Assembly (NCBI GenBank): GCA_012519365.1
Contig: JAAYQH010000145.1
Location: forward strand, 1-9,400
DNA: 9,400 bases
Source: Planctomycetota bacterium
GTDB taxonomy: Bacteria > Planctomycetota > Phycisphaerae > Sedimentisphaerales > Anaerohalosphaeraceae
Direction of reading: 5' to 3'
The position numbers were made by a program, and so were the translations under genes. This document shows positions 1-7,034 of this stretch, in pieces (position 1 is the stretch's first letter; every line of letters starts with the position of its first letter). The notes under the pieces are model-generated. The model was not told where the DNA came from, searched no databases, and saw only the letters and a program-made list of their open reading frames with translations.

Positions 1-153
1 GCCGGATTTAGGAATGTTCTGACCAAGATCTATGGCAGCCGATCGGCCAAGAACGTCGTCAAGGCGGTCATGGACGGATTACTGCAATTACGCGATAAAG
101 AAACCGTCGCATCTCAGCGCGGAGTTGAGATCGAAGTTGAAAAAAGGTGGTGA
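1..153 (+). CDS. rpsE: 30S ribosomal protein S5 (uS5), C-terminal fragment
   Basis: This is the last 50 codons of rpsE, cut by the left edge of the window and ending at TGA 151-153. Frame 1 reads AGFRNVLTKIYGSRSAKNVV and then KAVMDGLLQL. That matches the C-terminal half of the uS5 family, in which the AG-[IF]-R-[DN]-V-L-[AT]-K segment and the N-V-V-[KR]-A motif are conserved. uS5 belongs to the small subunit and helps decoding accuracy near the mRNA entry channel, next to S4. The tail ends in a short charged stretch (EIEVEKRW). The next gene is rplO, only 7 nt away; the rpmD gene usually found between them is absent. Confidence 0.93.
   Translation, partial: AGFRNVLTKIYGSRSAKNVVKAVMDGLLQLRDKETVASQRGVEIEVEKRW
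143..150 (+). promoter_or_regulatory. Shine-Dalgarno site fixing the rplO start
   Basis: AAAGGTGG lies 10 nt before ATG 161, inside the last codons of rpsE. It supports 161 as the rplO start rather than the in-frame ATG at 32, which would lie within rpsE and add 43 residues unlike uL15. Confidence 0.75.
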
Positions 154-160
154 TAACGTC

Positions 161-610
161 ATGCTGAGCAATGAAATAACTGCAATCGTCGGCGCTTCGC
201 CAAAGCGCAAACGAATCGGACGCGGAAAAGGCAGCGGACACGGCAAGACCAGCGGACGGGGCCATAAGGGCGCCGGCAGCCGGTCGGGTACCAGTCGTCG
301 GTTGCTGGATGAAGGCGGCCAGATGCCGCTGTTTCGCCGTTTGCCCAAACGCGGCTTTAATAATGCCAAATTCGCGATCAAATACGAAATTGTGAATGTT
401 TCACAACTGGATCGTGTTTTTGAGGACGGTCAGACCGTCGGCATCGATGAGTTGATTGGTGTGGGGCTGGTGGCCAGTCGTCAAAGCAAGGTTAAAATCC
501 TCGGCGATGGGGAATTGACCAAAAAGCTGTCGGTCTTGGCTCACAAGTTCAGCAAAAGCGCCGAGCAAAAGATTGTCGGATGCGGTGGATCGACCAAAGT
601 CGTTGCCTGA
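161..610 (+). CDS. rplO: 50S ribosomal protein L15 (uL15)
   Basis: The gene encodes 149 aa, the usual uL15 size. The N-terminus has the basic, glycine-rich tail typical of the family (RKRIGRGKGSGHGKTSGRGH, about residues 16-35). Next come GGQMPLFRRLPKRGF and, near the C-terminus, KILGDGELTKKL followed by AHKFSKSA, both part of the L15 signature. uL15 is a late-assembling large-subunit protein that threads into 23S rRNA. The start at ATG 161 is chosen from family alignment and from the Shine-Dalgarno site at 143-150. secY follows after 24 nt, the standard spc-operon order, so co-transcription is expected. Nothing is truncated or odd in the protein itself. Confidence 0.96.
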   Translation: MLSNEITAIVGASPKRKRIGRGKGSGHGKTSGRGHKGAGSRSGTSRRLLDEGGQMPLFRRLPKRGFNNAKFAIKYEIVNVSQLDRVFEDGQTVGIDELIGVGLVASRQSKVKILGDGELTKKLSVLAHKFSKSAEQKIVGCGGSTKVVA

Positions 611-634
611 TAACGGAAGCCGGAAAGGTCAACA

Positions 635-1990
635 ATGCTTCGAACATTTGCAAACATCTTTAGAATCCCGGATCTTCGCAATAAGATTCTGTTTACGATA
701 GCGATGTTGTGCATCTATCGCATCGGTTTTCATATCCCCGTCCCGGGTTTTGATGCTCAGCGGATTACCCAGGCGGCCCAGCAGCGGGATACCGATTCGC
801 CGTTGAGTCGTGCGACCGATTATCTTCAAATGTTTACCGGCGGTACCCTGAGCCAGAGCAGTTTGTTTTCGCTGGGAATTATGCCGTATATTTCGGCCTC
901 GATTATCCTGATGCTTCTGGGGGAGGTGATTCCTCAGCTGAAGAAACTGCGCCAGGAAGGAATGTCCGGCTACAAGAAGATTCAGGAATATACCCGCTAT
1001 CTGACAGTGCCGCTTTGTATTATCCAGCTGATGTTTATGCGGATGTTCTCCGGAAGCGAATATATCTATCCGGGTATGCAGGCCTCCGCGACGGTGATGG
1101 GGGTAATCGGAATGACCGCCGGCACTATCTTTTTGATGTGGCTGGGTGAGCAGATTGACGAATACGGTATTGGAAACGGGATCAGCCTGATTATTATGGC
1201 CGGTATTCTTTCTCGGATGCCCGCTGTTTTGTTGGGTGTGATTCGCAATACCGAGTTCCGTCTCGGTGCTGCCGAGGGTAAATACGGCCCGGGGACACTG
1301 CTGTTTTTGGTGTTGGCGTTTGTCTTTGTGGTGGCCGGGGCGATCTTGATCACTCAGGGCCAGCGGCGTATTCCGATTCAGCAGGCCAAGCAGATGCGCG
1401 GCCGACGGATGTATGGTGGAGCGCGACATTACCTGCCGTTGCGGGTCAATCACGGTGGTGTGATGCCGATTATTTTTGCATCGAGCCTGATGATGTTTCC
1501 ACCGATTATCCTTGATCAGTTCAAACGGTTCTGGCCGGAATCGAACCTACTTCAGAAAACAGTGGAAGCGTTCAGCCCCACGGCCTTTACGTATAATGTG
1601 TTGTATATTGTGTTGATTTTCCTGTTTGCCTATTTCTGGACAACCGTGCAGTTTCAGCCGAAGGACATGGCCAAGAATCTGCGGGATCGGGGCAGTTTTA
1701 TCCCCGGCTTGCGGCCGGGTCACCGTACCGCTGAATATCTGGAAACGGTGATGGTGCGGATTACGTTCTTTGGTGCGGCGTTTTTGTCTTTTATTGCCGT
1801 AGTGCCGAGTCTGGTTACTCAGCTTGCCGGCGTCAGTTATTTGGCCGCGTCCTTCTTGGGCGGCACCGGCTTATTGATTGTCGTCAGCGTATCGCTGGAT
1901 TTAGTGCAGCGGATCGAGTCCAATTTGATTATGCGAAACTACGAAGGATTTAGTGAATCCGGACGGATCAAGGGAGCGTTTAGAGGATGA
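635..1990 (+). CDS. secY: Preprotein translocase subunit SecY
   Basis: SecY is the channel subunit of the SecYEG translocon in the inner membrane. The 451-aa product has ten hydrophobic segments at roughly 18-37, 80-98, 121-138, 153-170, 180-203, 220-239, 273-293, 318-338, 372-396 and 405-424, the family's ten-helix layout. Family motifs include YRIGFHIPVPG in helix 1, EYGIGNGISLII (177-188) and the basic cytoplasmic loop GQRRIPIQQAKQMRGRR (242-258). NLRDRGSFIPGLRPG (348-362) contains the loop that contacts SecA and the ribosome, and NLIMRNYEGF lies near the end. GGAAAGG (622-628) is a fair ribosome-binding site 6 nt before ATG 635. The stop overlaps the adk start (ATGA), which implies translational coupling. 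Confidence 0.97.
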   Translation: MLRTFANIFRIPDLRNKILFTIAMLCIYRIGFHIPVPGFDAQRITQAAQQRDTDSPLSRATDYLQMFTGGTLSQSSLFSLGIMPYISASIILMLLGEVIPQLKKLRQEGMSGYKKIQEYTRYLTVPLCIIQLMFMRMFSGSEYIYPGMQASATVMGVIGMTAGTIFLMWLGEQIDEYGIGNGISLIIMAGILSRMPAVLLGVIRNTEFRLGAAEGKYGPGTLLFLVLAFVFVVAGAILITQGQRRIPIQQAKQMRGRRMYGGARHYLPLRVNHGGVMPIIFASSLMMFPPIILDQFKRFWPESNLLQKTVEAFSPTAFTYNVLYIVLIFLFAYFWTTVQFQPKDMAKNLRDRGSFIPGLRPGHRTAEYLETVMVRITFFGAAFLSFIAVVPSLVTQLAGVSYLAASFLGGTGLLIVVSVSLDLVQRIESNLIMRNYEGFSESGRIKGAFRG

Positions 1991-2634
1991 GATTGATACT
2001 GTTAGGCCCGCCCGGCGCCGGCAAAGGAACTCAGTGTAAGCGTATTATCGAAAAGTACGGCATTACGCATCTGTCCAGCGGCGATATTCTCCGCGCCGAA
2101 CGAGCGGCCGGAACTGAGCTGGGCAAAAAAGCCCAAAGTTATATGGACAGCGGAGCCCTGGTGCCGGATGATTTGATTATCGATATGATGATCGGGGCGA
2201 TTAAGAACGCTCCGGCCGGCTATGTGCTGGATGGTTTTCCGCGAACCGTTGTTCAGGCCGAAGGGCTGGACAAGGCGTTGTCTCAAGCTGGTGAAAAAAT
2301 TGATGCGATTGTTGAGCTTCAGGTGCCGGATTCGGCGATTTTGTCGCGAATGACCGGTCGTCGGAGTTGTCCGGTATGCGGACAGGTGTATCATATTGAG
2401 AACCTCAAGCCAAAGGTCGAAGGCCGCTGTGATAAAGGGTGCGGCCCGCTGGTGCAGCGCCCGGATGATACGCCGGAGGTCGTAATGAATCGGCTTAAGA
2501 CTTACCACGAGCAAACCGCCGCGGTCGTAGGTTATTATCAGGATAAATATCCGATTCTAACCATTAATGCAGATCAGCAAATAGATAAAGTTACGGCGGA
2601 TATTTTCAAGGGTCTGGAGACCCTTGTGCATTAG
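1987..2634 (+). CDS. adk: Adenylate kinase, long form with Cys-rich LID
   Basis: The enzyme catalyses ATP + AMP to 2 ADP in the cytoplasm. The 215-aa product has the P-loop GPPGAGKGT (residues 7-15), the AMP-site segment LSSGDILRAE (29-38), DGFPRT (82-87) and the LID arginine region RMTGRRSC (121-128). The LID carries four cysteines, C128, C131, C148 and C152, so it is of the zinc-binding type. The last pair is spaced C-x3-C (CDKGC) rather than the usual C-x2-C or C-x2-D. QRPDDTPEVVMNRL (157-170) is the conserved LID end. ATG 1987 overlaps the secY TGA by 4 nt. A likely ribosome-binding site, AAGGGAG (1970-1976), lies inside secY. The order secY-adk-map is classical in many phyla. Confidence 0.97.
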   Translation: MRLILLGPPGAGKGTQCKRIIEKYGITHLSSGDILRAERAAGTELGKKAQSYMDSGALVPDDLIIDMMIGAIKNAPAGYVLDGFPRTVVQAEGLDKALSQAGEKIDAIVELQVPDSAILSRMTGRRSCPVCGQVYHIENLKPKVEGRCDKGCGPLVQRPDDTPEVVMNRLKTYHEQTAAVVGYYQDKYPILTINADQQIDKVTADIFKGLETLVH

Positions 2635-2646
2635 GGTCTGCGATTG

Positions 2647-3435
2647 ATGGCGATTACATTACGAAGTTATCGCGAATTGGAACAGCTTCGCAGGGCCGGT
2701 TCGGTGGTTGCGAAGGTTCTTTCAAAATTAAAGGAATGTGCCAAGCCGGGTGTCAGTACCGCCCAGTTAGACGCGATTGCCGCTCAGATGACCCGTGAAG
2801 CCGGGGCAATTCCTTTATTTAAGGGCGTGCCGTGTCCGTATAAGAATTATCCATTTCCGGGCGTGATCTGTGCATCGGTCAACGAACAGTTGGTCCACGG
2901 CATTCCGTCGGAGAAGGTGATTCTTCGCGAAGGCGACATCTTGAGTGTGGATTTCGGTGTCAAGCTGGATGGCTATTGCGGCGACTCGGCGTTTACGATC
3001 GGCATTGGCCGTATCGATCCCCAGCGGCAGCGGTTGCTGGATGTTACTCGGCGGATGCTCGAGATTGCCATCGAAATGATGGCTCCGGGTATTAAGTGGA
3101 GCACTATAGCAGCGGAAATGGAAGCGTGCTGCAATAATGCGGGGTTTTCGGTGGTCAGGGACTATGTCGGTCACGGCATCGGCACCGAGATGCATGAAGA
3201 TCCGAAAGTGCCGAATTTTGTCAGTCGGGACTTGCTGAAAAACGACATTCTCCTTAAAGAGGGAATGGTTCTGGCTGTGGAGCCGATGGTCAACATGGGC
3301 AAAGAGAAAGTCAGGACGCTGGCAGATGGCTGGACCGTGGTCACGCAGGATCGGAAATGTTCGGCGCATTTTGAACATACGATCGCGGTGGTGCAGGACG
3401 GCAGCCGCGTGTTGACACTGAATGAGCAGCTGTGA
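2647..3435 (+). CDS. map: Methionine aminopeptidase, type I
   Basis: The enzyme removes the initiator Met from new proteins when residue two is small. At 262 aa it is a type I enzyme (pita-bread fold) without an N-terminal zinc-finger extension. All five metal ligands are present: D102 and D113 ([13 protein letters not shown]), H176 ([10 protein letters not shown]), E212 (VLAVEPM) and E243 (HFEHTIAV). The substrate-contacting H84 (VHGIP) and H183 are also present. The gene follows adk after 12 nt. ATG 2647 is preferred; TTG 2644 directly before it is an alternative that adds one residue. AGGG (2633-2636), overlapping the adk stop, could serve either. The 3' end lies 23 nt before infA. Confidence 0.96.
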   Translation: MAITLRSYRELEQLRRAGSVVAKVLSKLKECAKPGVSTAQLDAIAAQMTREAGAIPLFKGVPCPYKNYPFPGVICASVNEQLVHGIPSEKVILREGDILSVDFGVKLDGYCGDSAFTIGIGRIDPQRQRLLDVTRRMLEIAIEMMAPGIKWSTIAAEMEACCNNAGFSVVRDYVGHGIGTEMHEDPKVPNFVSRDLLKNDILLKEGMVLAVEPMVNMGKEKVRTLADGWTVVTQDRKCSAHFEHTIAVVQDGSRVLTLNEQL

Positions 3436-3458
3436 AGGCTTTCCAATCGGGTAGAACA

Positions 3459-3674
3459 ATGGCTAAAAAAGACGCAATTAGACTGGAAGCCAAGGTTGTT
3501 GAGGCATTGCCTAACGCCATGTTCAGAGTTCAGCTTGAGAATGGACATCAGATTTTGGCGCATGTATCCGGCAAGATGCGGATGCATTTTATTCGGATTT
3601 TGCCGGGCGATACCGTCACTGTGGAGATGAGTCCGTACGACCTGACCCGCGGGCGGATTGTTTTACGAAATTAA
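3459..3674 (+). CDS. infA: Translation initiation factor IF-1
   Basis: IF1 binds the A site of the 30S subunit and, with IF2 and IF3, controls choice of initiator tRNA and start codon. The product is 71 aa, a single S1-like OB fold. It carries family segments [33 protein letters not shown] and [10 protein letters not shown] almost unchanged from well-studied IF1 proteins. ATG 3459 gives the canonical MAKKD start. A longer reading from GTG 3432 overlaps the map stop but adds nine residues not found in the family. The ribosome-binding site is weak (GGGTAG, 3449-3454), so translation may depend on coupling with map. Position between map and rpmJ is typical. Confidence 0.96.
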   Translation: MAKKDAIRLEAKVVEALPNAMFRVQLENGHQILAHVSGKMRMHFIRILPGDTVTVEMSPYDLTRGRIVLRN

Positions 3675-3712
3675 AAAGTGTAACGGCACGATAAAGCGAA
3701 AGTGATACGATT

Positions 3713-3829
3713 ATGAAAGTACGAAGTTCAGTCAAGCGAATTTGTGAGAACTGCAAAGTCATCCGACGCAAGGGTGTTCTTCGGGTGATCTGCCCGGCGA
3801 ATCCCCGTCATAAGCAGCGTCAGGGCTAA
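3713..3829 (+). CDS. rpmJ: 50S ribosomal protein L36 (bL36), zinc-ribbon form
   Basis: This small gene encodes 38 aa, the standard length. It reads [20 protein letters not shown] and then [18 protein letters not shown]. The zinc ligands C11, C14, C27 and H33 are all present, so this is the C+ (zinc-dependent) form. bL36 binds 23S rRNA late in assembly. The gene lies 38 nt after infA and 35 nt before rpsM, its usual place at the spc/alpha junction. The ribosome-binding site is weak; a purine run GAAAGTGA (3698-3705) lies about 7 nt before the ATG. Confidence 0.96.
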   Translation: MKVRSSVKRICENCKVIRRKGVLRVICPANPRHKQRQG

Positions 3830-3864
3830 GCAACCTCTACTATCAGTCAAATACAGGAGTTATT

Positions 3865-4248
3865 ATGCCGCGTATTGTTGGTGTTGATGTACCGAATGAC
3901 AAACCCACGTGGATTGCGCTGACCTATATTCACGGGATAGGGCGTCATACCGCCCAAAAGATTCTTGAAGAAGCCCAGATCGACGGTACCGTCCGTGCCG
4001 GCAAACTGAGCGAAGATGAGGTCAGCCGGATCAGCCAGATTATTGACCGGGATTATGAGGTCGAGGGGCAGTTACGCCGTCGGGTCTCTCAGAATATTGC
4101 TCGGCTTAAGGATATTGCGTGCTACCGCGGAATTCGACATCGAAGAGGATTGCCTGTCCGCGGTCAGCAGACCCAGAGCAATGCCCGAACCCGCAAAGGC
4201 AAACGCAAGACGGTTGCCGGCAAGAAGGGCGTCAAGGAAATGCGCTAA
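3865..4248 (+). CDS. rpsM: 30S ribosomal protein S13 (uS13)
   Basis: uS13 sits in the head of the small subunit, contacts the P-site tRNA and forms bridges to the large subunit. The 127-aa product starts [20 protein letters not shown] and contains the family's [14 protein letters not shown], a central helical region and the C-terminal signature [20 protein letters not shown]. It ends in a basic tail ([16 protein letters not shown]) that reaches towards tRNA. AGGAG at 3855-3859 lies 5 nt before the ATG, a clear ribosome-binding site. In E. coli this gene opens the alpha operon and S4 represses it through its leader. The 35-nt upstream gap here is too short for that pseudoknot leader unless rpmJ sequence takes part. 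Confidence 0.97.
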   Translation: MPRIVGVDVPNDKPTWIALTYIHGIGRHTAQKILEEAQIDGTVRAGKLSEDEVSRISQIIDRDYEVEGQLRRRVSQNIARLKDIACYRGIRHRRGLPVRGQQTQSNARTRKGKRKTVAGKKGVKEMR

Positions 4249-4294
4249 TCCAGAGAAACCTTAGAACTATCGGGATTCAGGGAATACTTATCCA

Positions 4295-4675
4295 ATGGCA
4301 AAGAGTACCAAGAAAAAAGTCAAAAAGAATGTGGTTCGCGGTATTGTCCACATTAAAGCGTCGTTCAATAATACACTGGTGACCATTACTGATCCGGACG
4401 GCGGAGCAATCTGCCAGGATTCCGGCGGGTCCGTCGGGTTCAAAGGCTCGCGTAAAAGCACGCCGTTCGCGGCGCAGCGAGCCGCCGAAAAATGTGCACG
4501 CACTGCGATGCGGGCGGGGATGCGCGAGGTGGAAATCCGGGTCAAGGGGCCCGGCTCCGGACGCGAATCGGCCATCAGTGCCATCCAACAGGCCGGATTG
4601 CGGATTTCCTCGATTGAGGACGTTACCCCCATTCCGCACAACGGCTGTCGTCCGCGAAAACGCCGTCGCGTCTAA
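4295..4675 (+). CDS. rpsK: 30S ribosomal protein S11 (uS11)
   Basis: uS11 forms part of the platform of the small subunit near the mRNA exit. The 126-aa product has a lysine-rich N-terminus, then [34 protein letters not shown] (49-62), GPGSGRESA and the C-terminal [14 protein letters not shown]. The Asn116-Gly117 pair in PHNG is the site reported to become isoaspartate in other bacterial uS11 proteins. The usual S-[SA]-A-G before GFKG reads DSGG here, a mild variation. CAGGGA (4279-4284) may be a distant ribosome-binding site, 10 nt from the ATG. Order rpsM-rpsK-rpsD-rpoA-rplQ is the standard alpha operon. Confidence 0.97.
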   Translation: MAKSTKKKVKKNVVRGIVHIKASFNNTLVTITDPDGGAICQDSGGSVGFKGSRKSTPFAAQRAAEKCARTAMRAGMREVEIRVKGPGSGRESAISAIQQAGLRISSIEDVTPIPHNGCRPRKRRRV

Positions 4676-4724
4676 TCGGCGTCTCTGTCGGGTTGTGAAG
4701 TATGAACAGTTGCATTTATCTATA

Positions 4725-4730
4725 AAGGAA
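4725..4730 (+). promoter_or_regulatory. Shine-Dalgarno site for the canonical rpsD start
   Basis: AAGGAA lies 10 nt before ATG 4741. It shows that initiation at the full-length rpsD start is still supported, although the frame meets a TAA 26 codons later. No comparable site precedes the internal ATG at 4858. Confidence 0.7.
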
Positions 4731-4740
4731 CAGTTAAACG

Positions 4741-5373
4741 ATGTCACGTTATTTAGGTCCAGCTTGCAGACTATGCCGTCGTGAAGGCATGAAATTGATG
4801 CTCAAGGGCGATCGTTGCTAAACAGCGAAGTGCTCGATTGAGAAACGCGAACGCAGCATGGCGCCGGGACAGCACGGCTGGCGTCGCGGTCGCTCGAGCG
4901 ACTACGGCGTACGGCTTCGCGAAAAGCAGAAAGTTAAACGCTACTACGGCTTGATGGAAAAGCAGTTTATGAAGTATTTTGCTCAGGCTCAAAAGGGCAC
5001 CGGCAACACCGGTCAGATGCTGCTTGAGCTGCTCGAACGCCCGCTGGACAATGTTATTTATAAGCTCAATTTTGCCCCGTCCCGCAAGGCGGCTCGGCAG
5101 CTGGTGACGCACGGACATATTTATCTGAACGGACGTCGCGTGGATATTCCCGATATGCTGGTCAAGGTCGGCGACAAAATCACGCTGAAGAATTCCGACC
5201 ACTCCCGAAAAGTCGTCAAAGCGCAGCTGGAAGCCAATCCCAATTTTCAGGTTCAGGGCTGGCTCCAGTTGGATCCGTCCAAGCCGATGGCGACGGTGGT
5301 GGGATTGCCGACGCGCGACGATGTGTTGCTGGCGGTCGAAGAGCAGCTCGTTGTCGAATTCTGTTCGAGATAA
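4741..5373 (+). CDS. rpsD: 30S ribosomal protein S4 (uS4), interrupted by an in-frame TAA
   Basis: uS4 is a primary 16S rRNA binder in the small-subunit body. From ATG 4741 the frame reads MSRYLGPACRLCRREGMKLM then LKGDRC, a perfect family N-terminus, before TAA at codon 27 (4819-4821). Translation in the same frame continues as TAKCSIEKRERS-MAPGQHG, so the stop replaces the Tyr of the common CYTDKC motif by one base change. The zinc cysteines C9, C12, C26 and C31 straddle it. Ignoring the stop, the protein is 210 residues, normal for the family. The uninterrupted part (4858-5373, 171 aa) keeps LREKQKVKRYYG and the S4 RNA-binding domain at about residues 100-151 (RPLDNVIYKLNFAPSRKAAR onward). 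It ends normally. As it stands the DNA encodes a 26-aa peptide plus a possible restart product from Met40. Identity is certain; the functional state is not. Confidence 0.93.
4819..4821 (+). other. In-frame ochre stop inside rpsD
   Basis: TAA at codon 27 follows TGC (Cys26) and precedes ACA GCG AAG TGC (T-A-K-Cys31). Before and after the stop the frame is the same and matches uS4, so this is a substitution (TAC or TAT to TAA) and not an indel. It may be a base error, a nonsense mutation or a recoding site. Confidence 0.9.
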
Positions 5374-5397
5374 TCGATAGTGATAAATACTTAAGAC

Positions 5398-5465
5398 GGC
5401 GGATAACAGAGAGCGATTTGTCGGCGACTCAACGGCCCGCACGACAATGGCTGAGAACATCCGCC
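5398..5465 (+). repeat. Nested inverted repeats before rpoA
   Basis: The 110-nt gap between rpsD and rpoA contains an outer perfect 7-bp dyad, GGCGGAT (5398-5404) with ATCCGCC (5459-5465). An inner 6-bp dyad, TTGTCG (5418-5423) with CGACAA (5442-5447), is nested within it. The structure ends 4 nt before the rpoA Shine-Dalgarno site. There is no T-tract after it, so it is not an intrinsic terminator. It could stabilise or process the mRNA or tune rpoA translation; these roles are inference. Confidence 0.4.
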
Positions 5466-5483
5466 TGATGGGAGGCCCATACG

Positions 5484-6479
5484 ATGCGAATTACCTGGAG
5501 AGGTTTGGAACTGCCCACACGGGTCGAACGCGACGAACAAGTGTCAACTGAGACTTATGGTCGGTTTATCATTGAGCCGTTCGAGCGAGGGTTCGGAACC
5601 ACGATCGGCAACAGTCTGCGGCGGGTTCTGTTGTCTTCGCTGGAAGGCAGCGCGGTTGAATCCATTAAGATCGCCGGTGTGGATCATGAGTTCGCAACCA
5701 TCAAAGGGGTGATGGAAGATGTCACCGACATCGTGCTGAACGTCAAGAAGCTGATCGTTCGAATGCAGGGCGAAGGCACACGCATTATGACGGTGACTGC
5801 CGATAAAGCCGGACCGGTGACGGCTGCAATGATTCAGTGCGACCCGTCCATCCAGATTGTCAACAAAGATCTGGTTCTGGCCACACTGACCGAAGACGTC
5901 AAGTTTGAAATGGAAATGGAAGTCGGCAGCGGGCGCGGCTATTCTTCCGCCGCTGAACGCATTAACGAGATGGATCGTTTCGATCAGGAACTGGGCCGGA
6001 TCGAAGTGGACGCCATTTATTCGCCCGTCCTGCGGGTGCGCTATAAAACCGAGGATACCCGAGTCGGCCAGCGGACGAACTATGACAAACTCATTCTTGA
6101 AATCTGGACCGACGGCACGGTAACCCCGGAAATGGCGCTGGTTGAGGCGGCCAAGATTTTGCGAAAGTACATCAACCCCTTCATCCAGTACGACCAGGCC
6201 GGCGAAGAGACAGTGGAAGAAGAAGTCCACATTGAAGAAGAAACCGGCGGCGTGGATGAAGAATTGGCCGCCAAACTGGCCATGCCGATCGAAAGTCTGA
6301 ATTTGACTGTACGGTCGAGCAATTGTCTGGAGTCCTACAACATCCAGACCGTCGGCCAGTTGGTGCGAATGACCGACGCCGATCTGCTTAAGATTCGCAG
6401 CTTCGGAAAGACCAGTTTGCGTGAGGTTCGTCGTAAGCTGGCCGAGCTGGGGTTGTCGCTGGGAATGACGGATGTGTAA
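5484..6479 (+). CDS. rpoA: DNA-directed RNA polymerase subunit alpha
   Basis: Alpha dimerises to start RNA polymerase assembly, and its C-terminal domain contacts UP elements and activators. The 331-aa product has the N-terminal domain at about 1-235, with GRFIIEPFERGFGTTIGNSL then RRVLLSS as the dimerisation core and EAAKILRKYINPF at its end. A strongly acidic linker (about 240-260, EETVEEEVHIEEETGG) follows. The C-terminal domain is at about 268-331 (LNLTVRSSNCLESYNIQTVG, then LSLGMTDV). DNA-contact residues matching E. coli R265, N268, G296, S299 and E302 are R277, N280, G308, S311 and E314; K298 is replaced by T310. GGGAGG (5470-5475) lies 8 nt before ATG 5484. The linker is longer and more acidic than in E. 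coli. Confidence 0.97.
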   Translation: MRITWRGLELPTRVERDEQVSTETYGRFIIEPFERGFGTTIGNSLRRVLLSSLEGSAVESIKIAGVDHEFATIKGVMEDVTDIVLNVKKLIVRMQGEGTRIMTVTADKAGPVTAAMIQCDPSIQIVNKDLVLATLTEDVKFEMEMEVGSGRGYSSAAERINEMDRFDQELGRIEVDAIYSPVLRVRYKTEDTRVGQRTNYDKLILEIWTDGTVTPEMALVEAAKILRKYINPFIQYDQAGEETVEEEVHIEEETGGVDEELAAKLAMPIESLNLTVRSSNCLESYNIQTVGQLVRMTDADLLKIRSFGKTSLREVRRKLAELGLSLGMTDV

Positions 6480-6552
6480 GGCTTGTGCCGACGGAAAACA
6501 CAGTCGACTAAAAATAAATGTTAACCGACAAGAGTAATAAGGGTGTAACAAT

Positions 6553-6987
6553 ATGCGTCATCGTGTAGCAGGACGACAATTAAACAGAACCAGTGAGCAC
6601 CGTCTGGCCATGCGGCGGAATATGACGGCCTCGCTGTTTGAGCATGAGACTATTTCAACGACGCTCGAAAAGGCCAAAGAGGTCCGGGGATTTGCCGAAA
6701 AACTAATTACGCTGGCCAAGAAAGGCACGCTGCCGGCGCGTCGTCGTGCCATCGCGCTGCTGAACAATCGCGCGATTTATGAAGAAGGCGAAAAAGGGCA
6801 AATGGTCAAGACCGGAACCGTCGTCGGCAAATTGTTCAGCGAGATTGGCCCGCGTTATCTGGATCGCCCCGGCGGTTACACGCGAATCATCAAACTTCCC
6901 AAGCGTCGACTTGGCGATGGCGGACAGCTCGTGCTGCTCCAGTTGGTCGGCGCCGGCGAGGGAAAGGGCGAACAGACGCGGAAATAA
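6553..6987 (+). CDS. rplQ: 50S ribosomal protein L17 (bL17)
   Basis: bL17 lies near the peptide exit tunnel of the large subunit. The 144-aa product opens with the family signature [20 protein letters not shown] and continues with [20 protein letters not shown], the LITLAKKG segment and [17 protein letters not shown] short charged tail ([10 protein letters not shown]) closes it. AAGGGTG (6539-6545) lies 7 nt before ATG 6553. It is the usual last gene of the alpha operon and lies 73 nt after rpoA. Nothing in it is unusual. Confidence 0.97.
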   Translation: MRHRVAGRQLNRTSEHRLAMRRNMTASLFEHETISTTLEKAKEVRGFAEKLITLAKKGTLPARRRAIALLNNRAIYEEGEKGQMVKTGTVVGKLFSEIGPRYLDRPGGYTRIIKLPKRRLGDGGQLVLLQLVGAGEGKGEQTRK

Positions 6988-7019
6988 GCCGCCTGTTTCG
7001 GCGTGTCGGTACACTTAAC

Positions 7020-7027
7020 GGGAGGTG
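7020..7027 (+). promoter_or_regulatory. Strong Shine-Dalgarno site of the HIT gene
   Basis: GGGAGGTG lies 7 nt before ATG 7035, the best ribosome-binding site in the window. It fixes that start and suggests efficient translation independent of rplQ. Confidence 0.75.
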
Positions 7028-7034
7028 CTCAACG

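Noticed and set aside
32..160. N-terminal extension of rplO from ATG 32
   Set aside because: It overlaps the rpsE C-terminus in another frame, does not resemble uL15, and a good Shine-Dalgarno site points to ATG 161.
3432..3458. IF1 starting at GTG 3432, overlapping the map stop
   Set aside because: The nine added residues are not found in IF1; ATG 3459 gives the standard length and N-terminus.
4693..4726. Possible internal promoter before rpsD (TTGTGA, 17 nt, TTATCT)
   Set aside because: The -10 is poor and transcription would begin inside or after the Shine-Dalgarno site, leaving almost no leader.
4819..4821. Alternative genetic code in which TAA means Tyr
   Set aside because: rpmJ, infA, rpsM, rpsK, rpoA, rplQ and the HIT gene all end at TAA at normal family lengths, so TAA is a stop in this genome.
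4819..4821. Frameshift, selenocysteine or pyrrolysine explanation for the rpsD stop
   Set aside because: The reading frame is identical on both sides, and TAA is not the codon used for either special amino acid.
5544..6551. Long reverse-strand open frame opposite rpoA, and similar ones opposite rplO, secY and the DUF3616-like gene
   Set aside because: Their translations show no family motifs and mirror the codon pattern of well-identified genes on the plus strand.
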